NCBI GenBank assembly: GCA_025526995.1
Contig: JAHLKG010000028.1
Span: forward strand, 248,001-312,000
Reading direction: 5' to 3'
Length of the DNA: 64,000 bases
Source: Powellomyces hirtus
Taxonomy: Eukaryota; Chytridiomycota; Chytridiomycetes; Spizellomycetales; Powellomycetaceae
This document shows, piece by piece, positions 36,177-45,977 of this stretch. Below the pieces are notes generated by a model. That model did no database searches and was not told where the DNA came from. It saw only the letters and a program-made list of their open reading frames with translations. The translations under genes and the position numbers were made by a program. How positions within the stretch are numbered: position 1 is the first letter of the stretch; every line of letters begins with the position of its first letter.

Positions 36177-36632
36177 ATGAATGACCCAACCCCAATTCGA
36201 CTCGACGCGTCTGGGTGCCATAGGTTTCTAAACTCAACGCTCAGTTTGGTCAATGGGTTCTCGGACATACTTTCTCAACCCCAACGGTCCACCGTGGCCA
36301 TGGCTCCACGCAAGAAGAACAGACACTTTCCGATCCCCTCGTACGACTTGTATATTTTATTTTTACATAGACAGATCAGACAACTTAGCAGAGACACACC
36401 ACCACACGCCCCGCAATGTGTATAGTAATCTATTCTAGTTCCCCACCCCAAACTCCACACTTTTGACTTTAACCAATGGCTTGCTTACACTTGCTAAAAG
36501 TCAGTTTGCAGCTTGCTTGCAGCCTTACCCATTACGAAATTGTTCATGTATAGAAAATCCTCCTTACACTGGTACGTATAAAATACATCCGTCTTGTAAA
36601 CAGTGAGAATAAATTCAAGGGAGAAGAGAGAG

Positions 36633-36657
36633 CGTGTGTGTGTGTGTGTGTGTGTGT
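36633..36657 (+). repeat. GT dinucleotide microsatellite
   Basis: Eleven to twelve consecutive GT units about 460 bases downstream of the zinc-finger gene's stop. Confidence 0.85.
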
Positions 36658-37193
36658 TCCTACTCTTTATATTGCATGATCTTGGAAGAGCAGAGAGGAA
36701 TGGAACCACGATGGGGGGTTTTGTTGGGTTGATAGGGGTGTGAGTAAATAGGGAGCCCCTGGGTCGGGGGCGTGAGGGTTGAGTTCAGGTCCCTTGCCCC
36801 TTTTTTTTGTGGGGTTTGCTGATTTTTGTTATGATTGCTCCGCATTCGCCCCGATCCAGTCATGAATAGAGAGATAGATACATTGCATGGGGATGAATGT
36901 AAATGTCAATGTAAATGCGGGGGAGGGGGGCCGATATCGATGCAGTAACCGAGTATACTATACTACATCTATCACGGATGGATGATGACCGCCGGCACGC
37001 GTGGCGCACTGCTCTTAAATTCGAAACGCGACTGACGCGTTCGTCCGTCTCCTTTTCATGATGTTCTTCATTAAAATGCAAATGGGGGGTTTTGGATACG
37101 GGTGAGTTTAATGTGTTGTTGTACAGACGGAATGAGGTTTTAGAATGAAGGAGGAGGGGGAGAGAAGAGAATTGGAGGCGGATCATACACAGC

Positions 37194-37219
37194 CCAATCC
37201 AATCCAATCCAATCCAATC
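37194..37219 (+). repeat. CCAAT pentanucleotide tandem repeat
   Basis: About five tandem CCAAT units, 360 bases upstream of the wall-protein start. CCAAT is also the core site of the HAP/NF-Y complex, so this could act as a site cluster as well as a microsatellite. Confidence 0.75.
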
Positions 37220-37579
37220 TATTGCCCCCCATCCAACAACGTATGTGCCACACGTGCTGTGCCATGGCTGAGTGAGTGAGTGAGTGCAATAGGCATTAGG
37301 CAATAGGCGATAGGCAATAGTGACAGTCATAGTTGGAGAGAAAGGGGCCATATGTGACTCTGTGCCATTTCATTACATTCCAGTTAGTACGAGCATCGAG
37401 TTCACTTTATTACAGCTTATTACCATTATTATTATTGTTGTTAGTACTTTTGGTGTTTCTTGTTCACCTCGACGTCGTCGTCGTCGTCGTCGTCCTACTG
37501 TGTATATAGGCAAAATACGTGCATCTTCATCCCCTTCCCCCGTCTGTTCGTCCATCCCCCGCTTTGCTCTTCAACAACC

Positions 37580-38896
37580 ATGCTCCAAGTCCTCTCCTCC
37601 CCAGTACTCCACACCGCCCTCCTCCTCCCCCTCCTCCTCCTCCCGCTCACCTCCCACGCCCTGACCATCGACCGCCCCGGCCCCGACTCCACCATCTCCG
37701 CAGGCCAAGCCGTGCCCATCTTCGCATCCGGCCCTTCCACCGTCCAAACTTTCTCCCTCTGCCTCATCATCTCCCCCCCGCAAAACGTTGTCGGCGGGTG
37801 CGGCGGCGCGTTTGCCGGCGGGTTCAACATTGCAGACCTCACGAATGGACGCGTGACGGCCAATGTTCCCGCGAATATCGTCCCCGGGGATTATAGCGTC
37901 GTCATTGGGAACTCGAGAACGCCCGCGTGCAATGCACTCGGTTGTGCAACGGATGTCGTGCAGGGTCAGCCCTTCACGATCGCCGCCAGACCCACAGTCG
38001 CCGCCCCGCAGTCGTCCGCCGCGACCGACCCGCGCGGGTTCGGCATCATCCTCACCCTCCCCTCCCCCAAACTCGCAGCCGGCCGGACCATCCCCGTCAT
38101 CGCATGGACGGACGCGCGCTTCGATGAAGCCACTCAGATCAACGACTGTGCACTCGTGTCCTCCAATGCCGCCCGCACGACAGTCGCGCCGTGCGCGGTC
38201 CCGGGCGCAGGCACCATTGGGATAACCCAGCTGAGAAAGGGGGAGGTCGCGATTGAACCCCCTGCGACACTCAGGGGAGAATTTGTCGTCATGCTGGGTG
38301 TGTCCTCGGCTGGGTGCAGGATTGATGATAACTGTTTTTCGGATAATGTCGTGAGTCAGGCGTTTAGTGTCGTGGATCCGAGAGAGGCCGCCCCGGATCA
38401 ACCGCCGCCCACCCCGCAACAACCTCCGCAACAACCCCCGCAACAGCCTCCGCAACAACCCCCGCAACAGCCTCCGCAACAACCCCCGCAACAGCCTCCG
38501 CAACAGCCTCCTCAACAGCCTCCCGCTGCTCCCCCGGCCAACACCCCACCCACAGGCGGCGGTGCCACCGCCTTCCCCTCTCTCCCCCCACAGCGCACCC
38601 CACCTCCCACACCCGCCCCCACCGCACCTGCCGACCCCACAACCACAACCCTGCCTCCCGCGCAACCATCCACCCTCACAACCGTCGTCGACGCGCCCGC
38701 CGCAACAGGCCGCGTATCAACCACCGTGGTCGTGGATGCTCCAGCTGCAACACCCACCCAGCGACCGCCGACCCCGTCAACCCGCCCCACGGCGACCCCC
38801 GGGCAGAGTGTACCGGGCGTTTCGGCGGCGGGAAAACTGACGACACCCTCGCTTTTCTTCGCGGTGCTGGTGGGGACGGGCTTGTTGGCATGGTAG
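37580..38896 (+). CDS. secreted GPI-type wall protein with two Kre9/KNH-like domains and a QQPP repeat
   Basis: One exon, 438 residues. It starts with a classical signal peptide (about 1-27, a Leu-rich core ending in SHA). Two related beta-rich domains follow. The first (about 28-135) starts LTIDRPGPDSTISAGQAVPI and the second (about 155-270) starts ILTLPSPKLAAGRTIPVIAW; each has Cys pairs. The 'xP-x-x-x-x-x-AGxxxPIxW' opening is that of Kre9/Knh1-type wall proteins, linked to beta-1,6-glucan in yeasts. Next come a perfect-to-near-perfect QQPP tandem repeat (about 38404-38525), a long Pro/Thr-rich stalk and a hydrophobic C-terminal tail (LTTPSLFFAVLVGTGLLAW) typical of GPI attachment. It should be anchored to the cell surface or wall. 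The start could lie further upstream in the same frame, but the ATG at 37580 places the signal peptide correctly. Confidence 0.8.
   Translation: MLQVLSSPVLHTALLLPLLLLPLTSHALTIDRPGPDSTISAGQAVPIFASGPSTVQTFSLCLIISPPQNVVGGCGGAFAGGFNIADLTNGRVTANVPANIVPGDYSVVIGNSRTPACNALGCATDVVQGQPFTIAARPTVAAPQSSAATDPRGFGIILTLPSPKLAAGRTIPVIAWTDARFDEATQINDCALVSSNAARTTVAPCAVPGAGTIGITQLRKGEVAIEPPATLRGEFVVMLGVSSAGCRIDDNCFSDNVVSQAFSVVDPREAAPDQPPPTPQQPPQQPPQQPPQQPPQQPPQQPPQQPPQQPPQQPPAAPPANTPPTGGGATAFPSLPPQRTPPPTPAPTAPADPTTTTLPPAQPSTLTTVVDAPAATGRVSTTVVVDAPAATPTQRPPTPSTRPTATPGQSVPGVSAAGKLTTPSLFFAVLVGTGLLAW
38404..38525 (+). repeat. 12-base tandem repeat encoding QQPP
   Basis: Roughly ten copies of a CAACARCCYCCG-type unit inside the wall-protein gene. 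Units differ only at third positions, as expected for a repeat that grows by slippage under coding constraint. Confidence 0.85.
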
Positions 38897-39264
38897 AAAC
38901 ATTAGAAACAGGACAGGGAAACGCGTGTAAATCATGTGTCGTGTGTTCCCTTTTTTTGGCTCTCTATTACCGTTTCTTTTCGTTTCTTCTTCTTAGGGTT
39001 AGGGTTAGGGTTAACCACCTGATTTCAAATTTTTATAAATATCCTTCTCTCTCTCTGTAAACACAATCTGTACAATAAACCCCAAATGACAATGACCAAT
39101 GAACTATGACCATGGGGGACATGGGTACAATTTGTGTGCCATCCAAAAAGGAGAATCGGGTGTTGAATGAATAAACAAAAATAAAAAGATAACAATGATA
39201 ATGCTGAACGTCTACTCTATATGTCGTCCGCTCCCTCGCATGTTTCATCTCCGCCCTTCCTCTC
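38897..39264. other. short intergenic between convergent genes, with telomere-type repeat
   Basis: Tail-to-tail space between the wall protein (+) and ALG5 (-). Contains the TTAGGG repeat at 38993-39012 and AT-rich 3' sequences; no gene. Confidence 0.5.
38993..39012 (+). repeat. interstitial telomere-type repeat (TTAGGG strand)
   Basis: Just over three TTAGGG units, 97 bases after the wall-protein stop. Coding sequence continues on both sides, so it is not a chromosome end in this assembly. It mirrors the CCCTAA copy at 25066-25085. Confidence 0.8.
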
Positions 39265-40433
39265 TCACCGAACGGTCCACCTCCCCATCCAATAATTCGC
39301 TCTAATGACGAGCAGATCCTTCAACATGACGAGGGAATCTGTCACCAAGTTCATTTTCGTTCCCTCGACCTCATGCCAGGTGACGGGGACTTCCGCGACG
39401 GGTATGGCGAGTTTAATGGCAATCAGGAGGAGCTCGATATCGAATATCCAGCCCTCGGCGTGCATGGTGGGGAAGATGCGGTGCGCGGCGGGCCGCGAGA
39501 GGAGCTTGAAGCCGCATTGCGTGTCGTGGATCGAGGAGATGCCGAGGAGGAGGAGGAGCGCGTGGAAGCCGTGCATGAGGAGGTTGCGGATAAAGGAGCG
39601 CTGGGCGGGGAGGCGGGTGGGGAGTTACATTACTGTGCATGGGGATGCGTTTGGATGACGATTTATTTTACCTTGACAACAGCTTCCGTGCTAACCATAT
39701 GCGCTCTACTCCCCACGACGACCGCCCTCCCCTCCGCATCCCTCACCTTCCTCAACCTGTCCTCCAACAGCTCCACATCACTAAACCGGGTTGCTCCATC
39801 CGCATCCGCAAACAACATCCACTCTCCTCGCGCCACCAACATGCCCTGCGTGACCGCCCCGCCTTTCCCGCGATTCGTCTCGAGGGTCATGATTCTGATT
39901 TCCCGGCGGTCCCACGGAATGGCCATGGTCTTGGCCGTGGCGTGCTGTTGCGCGAGGGTGAATGCGACGGCGGAGGTGCCGTCCCGCGACCCGTCATCGA
40001 CAATGATGATTTCGTAGGAGAAGCTGGGGGAGAGCTCCGCCCGGGCGTCGAGGTAGGAGCGGGTTTCGGAGAGCATGGTGGGCAGCCGCGTGGTTTCGTT
40101 GTAGGCGGGGATGATGATGGAGAGAGAGACGGGACTCGCATCATCATTATCATCATCATCGTCATCCCCCACCTCCTCCTGTGCATCCGCATTTCGGCTG
40201 TTTGCGAGTCTGGGAAACCGCCGCCGCTGCCCCGTTTTCGCATCCGTGAAATGCAGCTCGTTGGCTGTGGGTGCCCGCGGACACGGGGAGATGACATTGA
40301 GGGTTAGGAACACCGTGGTGAGGGTGAGGATGAGGATGGTCGTGAGGAGCGCGAGAATGGCGGTTGGGCTTGTGGGCTGGAGAGAGAAGAGCGAGGTGAG
40401 GGACTCCCCCGGGGTGCTGGTGGCGACCGTCAT
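39265..40433 (-). CDS. ALG5: dolichyl-phosphate beta-glucosyltransferase
   Basis: Two exons (40433-39672, 39600-39265), in phase, give 365 residues. A Leu/Thr-rich membrane anchor (about 24-48) is followed by a GT2 glycosyltransferase fold: SIIIPAYNE (105-113), VDDGSRDGT (~144-152), [13 protein letters not shown] and [10 protein letters not shown] (~208-217). Exon 2 gives [16 protein letters not shown] and DTQCGFKLL, the hallmark of ALG5 and DPM1-like enzymes; the ...[12 protein letters not shown] block supports ALG5. The enzyme transfers glucose from UDP-glucose to dolichyl phosphate on the cytosolic face of the ER, supplying Dol-P-Glc for N-glycan precursors. An acidic Asp run (about 90-98) in the linker is low complexity. 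It is divergent from HYLS1, with 225 bases between start codons. Confidence 0.9.
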
Positions 40434-40658
40434 TTTGGGAGGTGGATGGTTGACGGTCGTTGGTTTGGGGAAATGTCAAAACGGGAAGATGGTTTGGGGC
40501 GTCGAGTGTTGAGGTTTGTGGCCGCGTTCGCGTTTTTGTGTTCCTTTTGGAAAAGCCCACTTTTTCGTTCTCCTGTTTTCCTCTTTTCCTTTTTCTTTTT
40601 TTTTCAAACATTCTCTCTCACATTCATTAACCCGCCTCTCACACACTCGCCAATTCCC
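40434..40658. promoter_or_regulatory. shared divergent promoter between ALG5 and HYLS1
   Basis: Only 225 bases separate the two start codons. The stretch is asymmetric: GTTTGGGG-type sequence near ALG5, then T-rich (about 40580-40610) towards HYLS1. No TATA box is obvious. Both promoters must overlap here. Confidence 0.5.
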
Positions 40659-42437
40659 ATGTCCCCACCACGTCGCCTCACGCCGCCCACCACCTCCACG
40701 TCCCGCCATCCTCCGCCGCACGACGCGTCCCGCGATCACACCCACTCCTCGCCGCCCATGTCGTCGTCGTCGTCGTCGTCGTACATCTCCACCTCGCTGC
40801 ATGTCAGCAAAACCGACGTTCTCGCCGAGCTGGACAAAATGGGGTACGCGCGCGACGCCCTCCCTGAACGGATGCTGGATGAGTTTATCGACGAGCTCAA
40901 AGCGGTGTATCGGAATGAATTGGGCGAGTTTTTGGAGAGTGGGAGTGAGAGTGAGAGCGACGACGACGCGTGGAGTGCGGGTCGTGCTGGTGGGAGACGG
41001 GACAGGGATGAGTCGAGTGGGCTTACGAATAGTAGAGTCAAATGGGAGGATGAGATTGTCATGGAGGACAGACGTGCGGGCTCTGTAGCGACTATCTCAA
41101 AAGAAGGACCACAACCACCATCCCACACCCGCACTCGTCCCGCTTCACACACAGCATCATCAACAACACCACCACCATTCAACCCTCCGCCGCCCACCTC
41201 TACCGCACCCGCCCCCCTTCCACCCGCCACCACAAACATGAACAGCACCGCTAGCCCGGCAACGTACCGCATGACCATCATTGAACGTCTCGCAGCACTG
41301 GACCTCTCCCGCGTGCGAGACACGGTCTCTCATCAGCAACAGCAACACAGCAGAGGTGAAAAGCGGCGTGAAACGGCATCGTCACCACCACCACCGTCAT
41401 CGTTCTTCTCGGACACGAATACGAACACGGATACGCATACCGACCCGACGGCTTTGTCGTACTACGATCACGATTATGACTATAACTATGACTATGACTA
41501 TACCCGTGATGAGCAACTCGATCAAGGAGAAGAAGGAGACAAACACCCACACTCCATGCCCGACCGCGACCCTCGCGGCACCTATCCTCACACTCCCCAC
41601 CCCACTACCAATCCACCACGCCTATCGCACCTGCACCACGAGCGTGGGGATGATGAGGGTTACGACGTTCTAGACGAGACGTATACGACCACGGAGGCGA
41701 CAACGACAGCGACGGGACTGGACGCGGATATGGGGAGTGAGGAGGATGAAAGCGCATCTTCTTCCTCGTTCTCGCGCGTGCGCCCCTTACCCCCACCACC
41801 ACCGCCGCCGCCAATTCGCGAGTATACAGCAAAGTATCATACGGGGTGTACGTATATACCTTTGGCGTTCCTAATACGGGACCTCATCCCCATCCCTTTT
41901 TTTGTAACGTGGTTACTGATTGAGTGTGTGGTAAATTTTTTGTATTTGTTTTTGGGGATTGTTTAGATATCCACCCATCCTTCACCCGCCGCAAAAAACA
42001 CGACCCCGTCGCGCGCTTCCACGCCCTGAAACAGCACTGGGATAACGACGCGTTTCTCAAACGAAACCACCAGCACGTCAACACCACAACAGCAGCAGCA
42101 GCAGCGAAAACAGGACCGCCATCGCATTTCTTGCATGCCCAGCAGCACCATGGCGCGAGAACGCCGGGAGTGGGCGTTGGCGGCATGGTGGGCGGCCCAC
42201 GACCCCGCCATGATTTGGCAGCTGCGAGGAGCGCGTATGGTGAGTGAGGCGAGGCGGGAATGAAGTGTGTGACTACATGGATAGGCTTGTTGTGGTTCTG
42301 CGGGAGATTGATGAAAAGTGTTGCTTTTGCGTGTTTTTTTGTTTTTTTTTGTAGTTGTTCCGACACTCAAGAAACGAAGCGACGTGGTCTGGGATACCCG
42401 CAACCAGTTGGCGTATACGCGGAGCGCACCCCTTTGA
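40659..42437 (+). CDS. HYLS1: HYLS1-like centriole/ciliogenesis protein
   Basis: Three exons (40659-41847, 41967-42239, 42355-42437), in phase, give about 514 residues. The N-terminal part has LDKMGYARDALPERMLDEFI (about 56-76), matching the short helical motif of HYLS1 (a glycine-tyrosine turn followed by an acidic helix). A long disordered Ser/Pro/Asp/Thr-rich middle follows. Exon 2 encodes RRKKHDPVARFHALKQHWDN, the HYLS-1 box (K-x-DPVxRxxxxKxxW). Exon 3 ends VPTLKKRSDVVWDTRNQL, matching the conserved tail (VPTxKKRxxLRWxxR). HYLS1 is a centriolar outer-wall protein needed for cilia in animals, and its presence fits an organism with a flagellated stage. Another ATG in frame (about 40758) is possible. 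The box and the tail together make the call strong despite low overall similarity. Confidence 0.85.
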
Positions 42438-42903
42438 GTGAGGGCGAAGCGAAGCGGAAACCCACCCCCCGCCCCAAAGAAAGAAAAAGAAAAGGCAGAT
42501 GGGAAAAAGAATGTGGACTGCCCCACACTGGGTCGCGGTTGCACCACCCTCAAGCAGATCCTTGTACACACACGTAACGCTTATGGAATTGAATAGAATT
42601 GAATCATATATATGTCGTGTTGCCCACCGTGCAGAAGTGGGGAAGTCGGTTTGTTGCGACCCCCTGTGGTTAGGCAGGACGAGTGGTGTGCCTCGCACGC
42701 GCGAGTCAGGTCAATCGGTTTTTTATTTACTGTGCATTTTTTGAAGGGACATTTTTCGAACACCCAGTTGTGTATAGCTGAAGAAGCGCGGGGGCATGGG
42801 GGGGAGCGGGGGGTGGGTGGGGTATATATCACACACGCAACAAAACTCATGGTCCGCAACCCTTTTTTCATCTCTTCTCTCTCGATTCTTTCTCGCAACC
42901 CTC
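42438..42903. other. intergenic between convergent HYLS1 and IDO
   Basis: Tail-to-tail 3' regions. Contains G-runs (about 42788-42820) and AT-rich sequence, with no gene. Confidence 0.5.
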
Positions 42904-44543
42904 CTACGCCTGGGCCGCGACTTTAGCCCTACTCCAATCCGTATCCGCCTCGTCCTGATGGTCAAACCTCATTTTCAATTCGCGGACTTCGCGGTCCAGG
43001 ATGCGCTGCTGGGTCGCCGCGTTCTCGAGGAGTTCTTGCGCGAGGTGGCGGTTTTCCGTGGTGAGGGGCGATGCAGAGGATGTGGTGGTGTTGTAGTTGC
43101 CAATGGCGGTGGCGGTCTGCGTCATGGCGCTGAGAACGACAGACAGTTGGTTGGGCAGCCACGTCACGATCGGCGAGCCGCCCGTCGCGGTCGGGTGCCG
43201 CGTGTGTTTGAGGATGTATTGTTTGGTGAAATTCCAGTGCCGTGCGCGGAATTCGCGGAGTTGGTCGAGGAGGGAGAGGTAGAGGACTGCGGAGGAGAGA
43301 AAAAAACGAAAAAGAAAAGCGTGAGTGATGGGAGAAACAAATGAAGGGAATGGATTGGGGGGAGGCGCCCCGCACACGTACCAGCCGAGTTCGGATCCGC
43401 CAACGCAAACTGCCTGACGCCGAGCGTCTTTGCCCGTTCCTCGACCCACTGTAACCACAAGGTATGGTTCTCAGGTCTGTAACTTCTAAAGTCCCTCAAA
43501 ATCTCCGTGAGGGCATTCTCGGGCATGTTCTCGGTGACGGCCAAAAAGTTATCGAGTGTGGGGACGATACTGTCGTTGGCTCCCGACTCGCCGCGGTAGA
43601 ACGTGGGTTGGTCGCTGACGCCCTCGTAGACCACGCCGCGCGGGAACATGGGCTGGTTCTTGGTCCCCATGATGAATGTGCGGAATTTGAGATAGTCGGC
43701 GGGCGACGAGTGCCGCCACATGGTCTCCATCTGCGCGTTGATGTGTTGGAGGGCGGTGCGCATGGCGATGAGATGGGTGTTGAACGCAGCGCGGTCGTGC
43801 GCGGCGGCGGCGTTGAGCGCATTGACAGTGGCAGCGACTTGGGCGCCCGTGTGAGCGACCATGGCGACATGCACCAGGATAAACCCGTGTTCGCTCTCCA
43901 TCCCGGAAAATGCGCGGATCAGCCTCAGGTTGTCGTACTCCAAGCCTTTACCCGCATCCACGCGGGCATAGTTGTACAGCGCGTAGCTCTGCGCATACTC
44001 CATAAACGGTTTCGCGCCCAGTTTTGCAGCAACTTGCACCATGGGCACCGCGAGGTTCTTGGGCAACACGCTACGGCCCAGCCCGTACGTCCCGTCCCCG
44101 CCGCCCGCGACCTGCCCTCGCTGGCGGTTATGCAGATCACACGGTTCGAGGAGGTACGCACTGGCCGCAAACGTGTAATCGCGAAACAGCGCCGTGAGGA
44201 CCCTCGGATCCGTTTCGCTGCTGACATCATACAGCGGCAATTCGTCCTTCACCGCAGGGCCGAAATCCCCCGTCGCTAACAACCCTGGCTGGTGCGTGTC
44301 CATCCGCGTCAGGGGCATGCGCGTGAGGAGCGACTCGAGCGCCGCGTACCGCGAGGGCAGCGTCGTGAGCGGGTCGTGCAGAGGGAGGAACCCGTTGCGG
44401 GGGGTGATAGTGAATTCAGACGGGGTGGCGGATACGGGGAACGACGCGTGGGTGCCGAGGGGGCCGCCAGAGGGAAGGTGGGTGGCGAGAGTGCGGCGTG
44501 AGAGTGCGGGGAGGGACAGCGGGAGCGTGCGGGGGAGATGCAT
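42904..44543 (-). CDS. IDO: indoleamine 2,3-dioxygenase, possibly mitochondrial
   Basis: Two exons (44543-43382, 43286-42904), in phase, give 514 residues. The N-terminal 25 residues are basic and hydroxylated with few acids (LPALSRRTLATHL), like a mitochondrial presequence. Then come IDO signatures: NGFLPLHDPLTTLPSRYAAL, YRGESGANDSIVPTLDNFL (about 315-333) and, from exon 2, RHWNFTKQYILKHT with GGSPIVTWLPNQL. The His in RHWNF (about 404) is the predicted haem proximal ligand. The enzyme opens the indole ring of tryptophan with O2, the first step of the kynurenine route to NAD. The C-terminal 80 residues extend past the fold with a charged coiled-coil-like stretch (ELLENAATQQRILDREVREL). The ATG at 44543 was chosen for the presequence. 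Confidence 0.93.
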
Positions 44544-45977
44544 GATGATGAGTGATTTTAGGGTGGGGAGAAGAGTCGAATAGATGGGGGTTAAAAAAGT
44601 GTAAAAGGAATGGAAATGCAAAAAAATACGAGGATGGATACGAGTACACAAGTGACGAGACCACGCGCTATATTATCAAAGCAAAAATAGGGATATCAAT
44701 TCACAGATATAGGGGGAAGGGGGGAGATAACGCGCAACCTGAGGGGGGGCCCTGCACACCCCGCACGTCTCCTTTTATACTGGCATTCAAGTTTGATTCC
44801 CGCAGGCGGAAAACGCACACGCGTGGTGTATGTGTGGCGCGGGGTCATGTGGAGGTGTGAGTGTGTGGGTGGGTGTGTCCAATGAAATGTGTAGAGCTGG
44901 GGAGGTGTGTTTGTTGTTTGTTCGGATTCTGTAGAGTCGCCACCCGCGGGATTCATGGGTAAGGGGCCGGAAGCAACAGCCACCAATACAGCTGCGCAAT
45001 TGGTTAGAGAGATTCTCTCGTTCCCCCGGTCAAGGGGTGGGTTGTACGGTACATCTTTTACATTCTTTTTGTGTTGTAAGAGAGCTTTTTTTTTCTTTCT
45101 CTTGTATCTGTCCAGACCGCAGTCGATGACTGCGCCCAGTTCATTCCATCATGGAACGGCAGGAGGAACGGGTGTGTGTGAACCGTCAAACAAGATAATT
45201 CGGCGCGCGGGGTGTTGTGGGGTAGGTAAACTGCCAACATTCTCTGTGGGTGAGCAAAGGTCAGCTGGGGGGGGGGGGTGTCGTACTAGAGCCAGAGCGT
45301 GGGGGGAGGGGGGCAACATGTGGTGTGCGTATTATTTCTTTTCTATTTACTGTTTTGACGCGAGTGTCAGGCGGAAGGGCGTTTATCGCATCGTAGTGGG
45401 GTAGTGGTAGAAAAACGGGCATTTTCTGTTTGTGTTTTTGGGGGGCGGGTGTACCGAGTGTTCGGCCGCGCGACTCGTGGGGATCAGTGGGGATCAGTGG
45501 GGATCACGTTACCGTACCGAGTTTGTGGGCACGCGAAGGGGTTTGTCACGTGCGGAAGGAGGGCGAGTGAGGCTTGCTTGTTTGGCTTTGAGAAAACGGA
45601 ATGGGAACGACTGACTTTCCTGAGTGACTTCGACAGAGTGACTGAGACAGAGTGAGTCACTTTGGACAATTGCGACGGCCATCAGACAGCCTAGATATAG
45701 AGCCTTTCATGGGAATGAGTCATTGAGTGACTCATATGGCATTGTTTTATCGATACTTGTTTTGTAGTCGAGTCACTCAGTCAAACCTCCTCCAAATCCC
45801 TTTCATTAGCGAATGGGGAATGCGAATGGAATTGATGGAGTCAAGAAGTGGGTCTGGCTGTGCGCTCTTTGTTCCCACGCGCGCTGCTTTGGCGTCTCGT
45901 AGGTTTATCGCTGCCCACACAAAAGGCCGAGACTCGGAGGAAATTGCTGATTAGCTCACAGAGATATAGTTCTTGTC
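44544..45977. other. intergenic; divergent promoters with TGACTCA-type sites
   Basis: Separates IDO (-) from the three-module gene (+). It has GT- and G-rich patches (44700-45300) and a cluster of TGAGTCA motifs (45653-45780). No gene is seen. The 44544-44750 part is the IDO 5' region. Confidence 0.5.
45653..45780 (+). promoter_or_regulatory. cluster of AP-1/Gcn4-type sites (TGASTCA)
   Basis: TGAGTCA at 45653-45659, the palindromic ATGAGTCAT at 45715-45723, TGACTCA at 45728-45734 and a half site GAGTCACT near 45770. ATGAGTCAT is the ideal Gcn4/AP-1 bZIP site. The cluster lies 200-325 bases upstream of the three-module gene, a normal promoter distance. It is more dense than expected by chance. 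The factor itself is inferred. Confidence 0.45.

Larger units (their letters stand above)
36177..37579. other. intergenic with microsatellites
   Basis: 3' region of the zinc-finger gene and promoter of the wall-protein gene. Contains a GT tract (36633-36657), a CCAAT pentanucleotide tract (37194-37219), GAGT repeats near 37271 and a CGT triplet run near 37472-37494. No gene seen. Confidence 0.5.

Noticed and set aside
34980..36221. Long antisense open frame (413 codons) opposite the zinc-finger gene
   Set aside because: It is a shadow of GC-rich third positions and CAG repeats in the real exon: Arg/Leu-rich, no domain, and the sense strand has clear coding features.
37571..38665. 364-codon antisense frame opposite the wall-protein gene
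   Set aside because: Its Leu-Arg-Arg-Leu repeats simply mirror the QQPP repeat. The sense product has a signal peptide, paired domains and a GPI-type tail.
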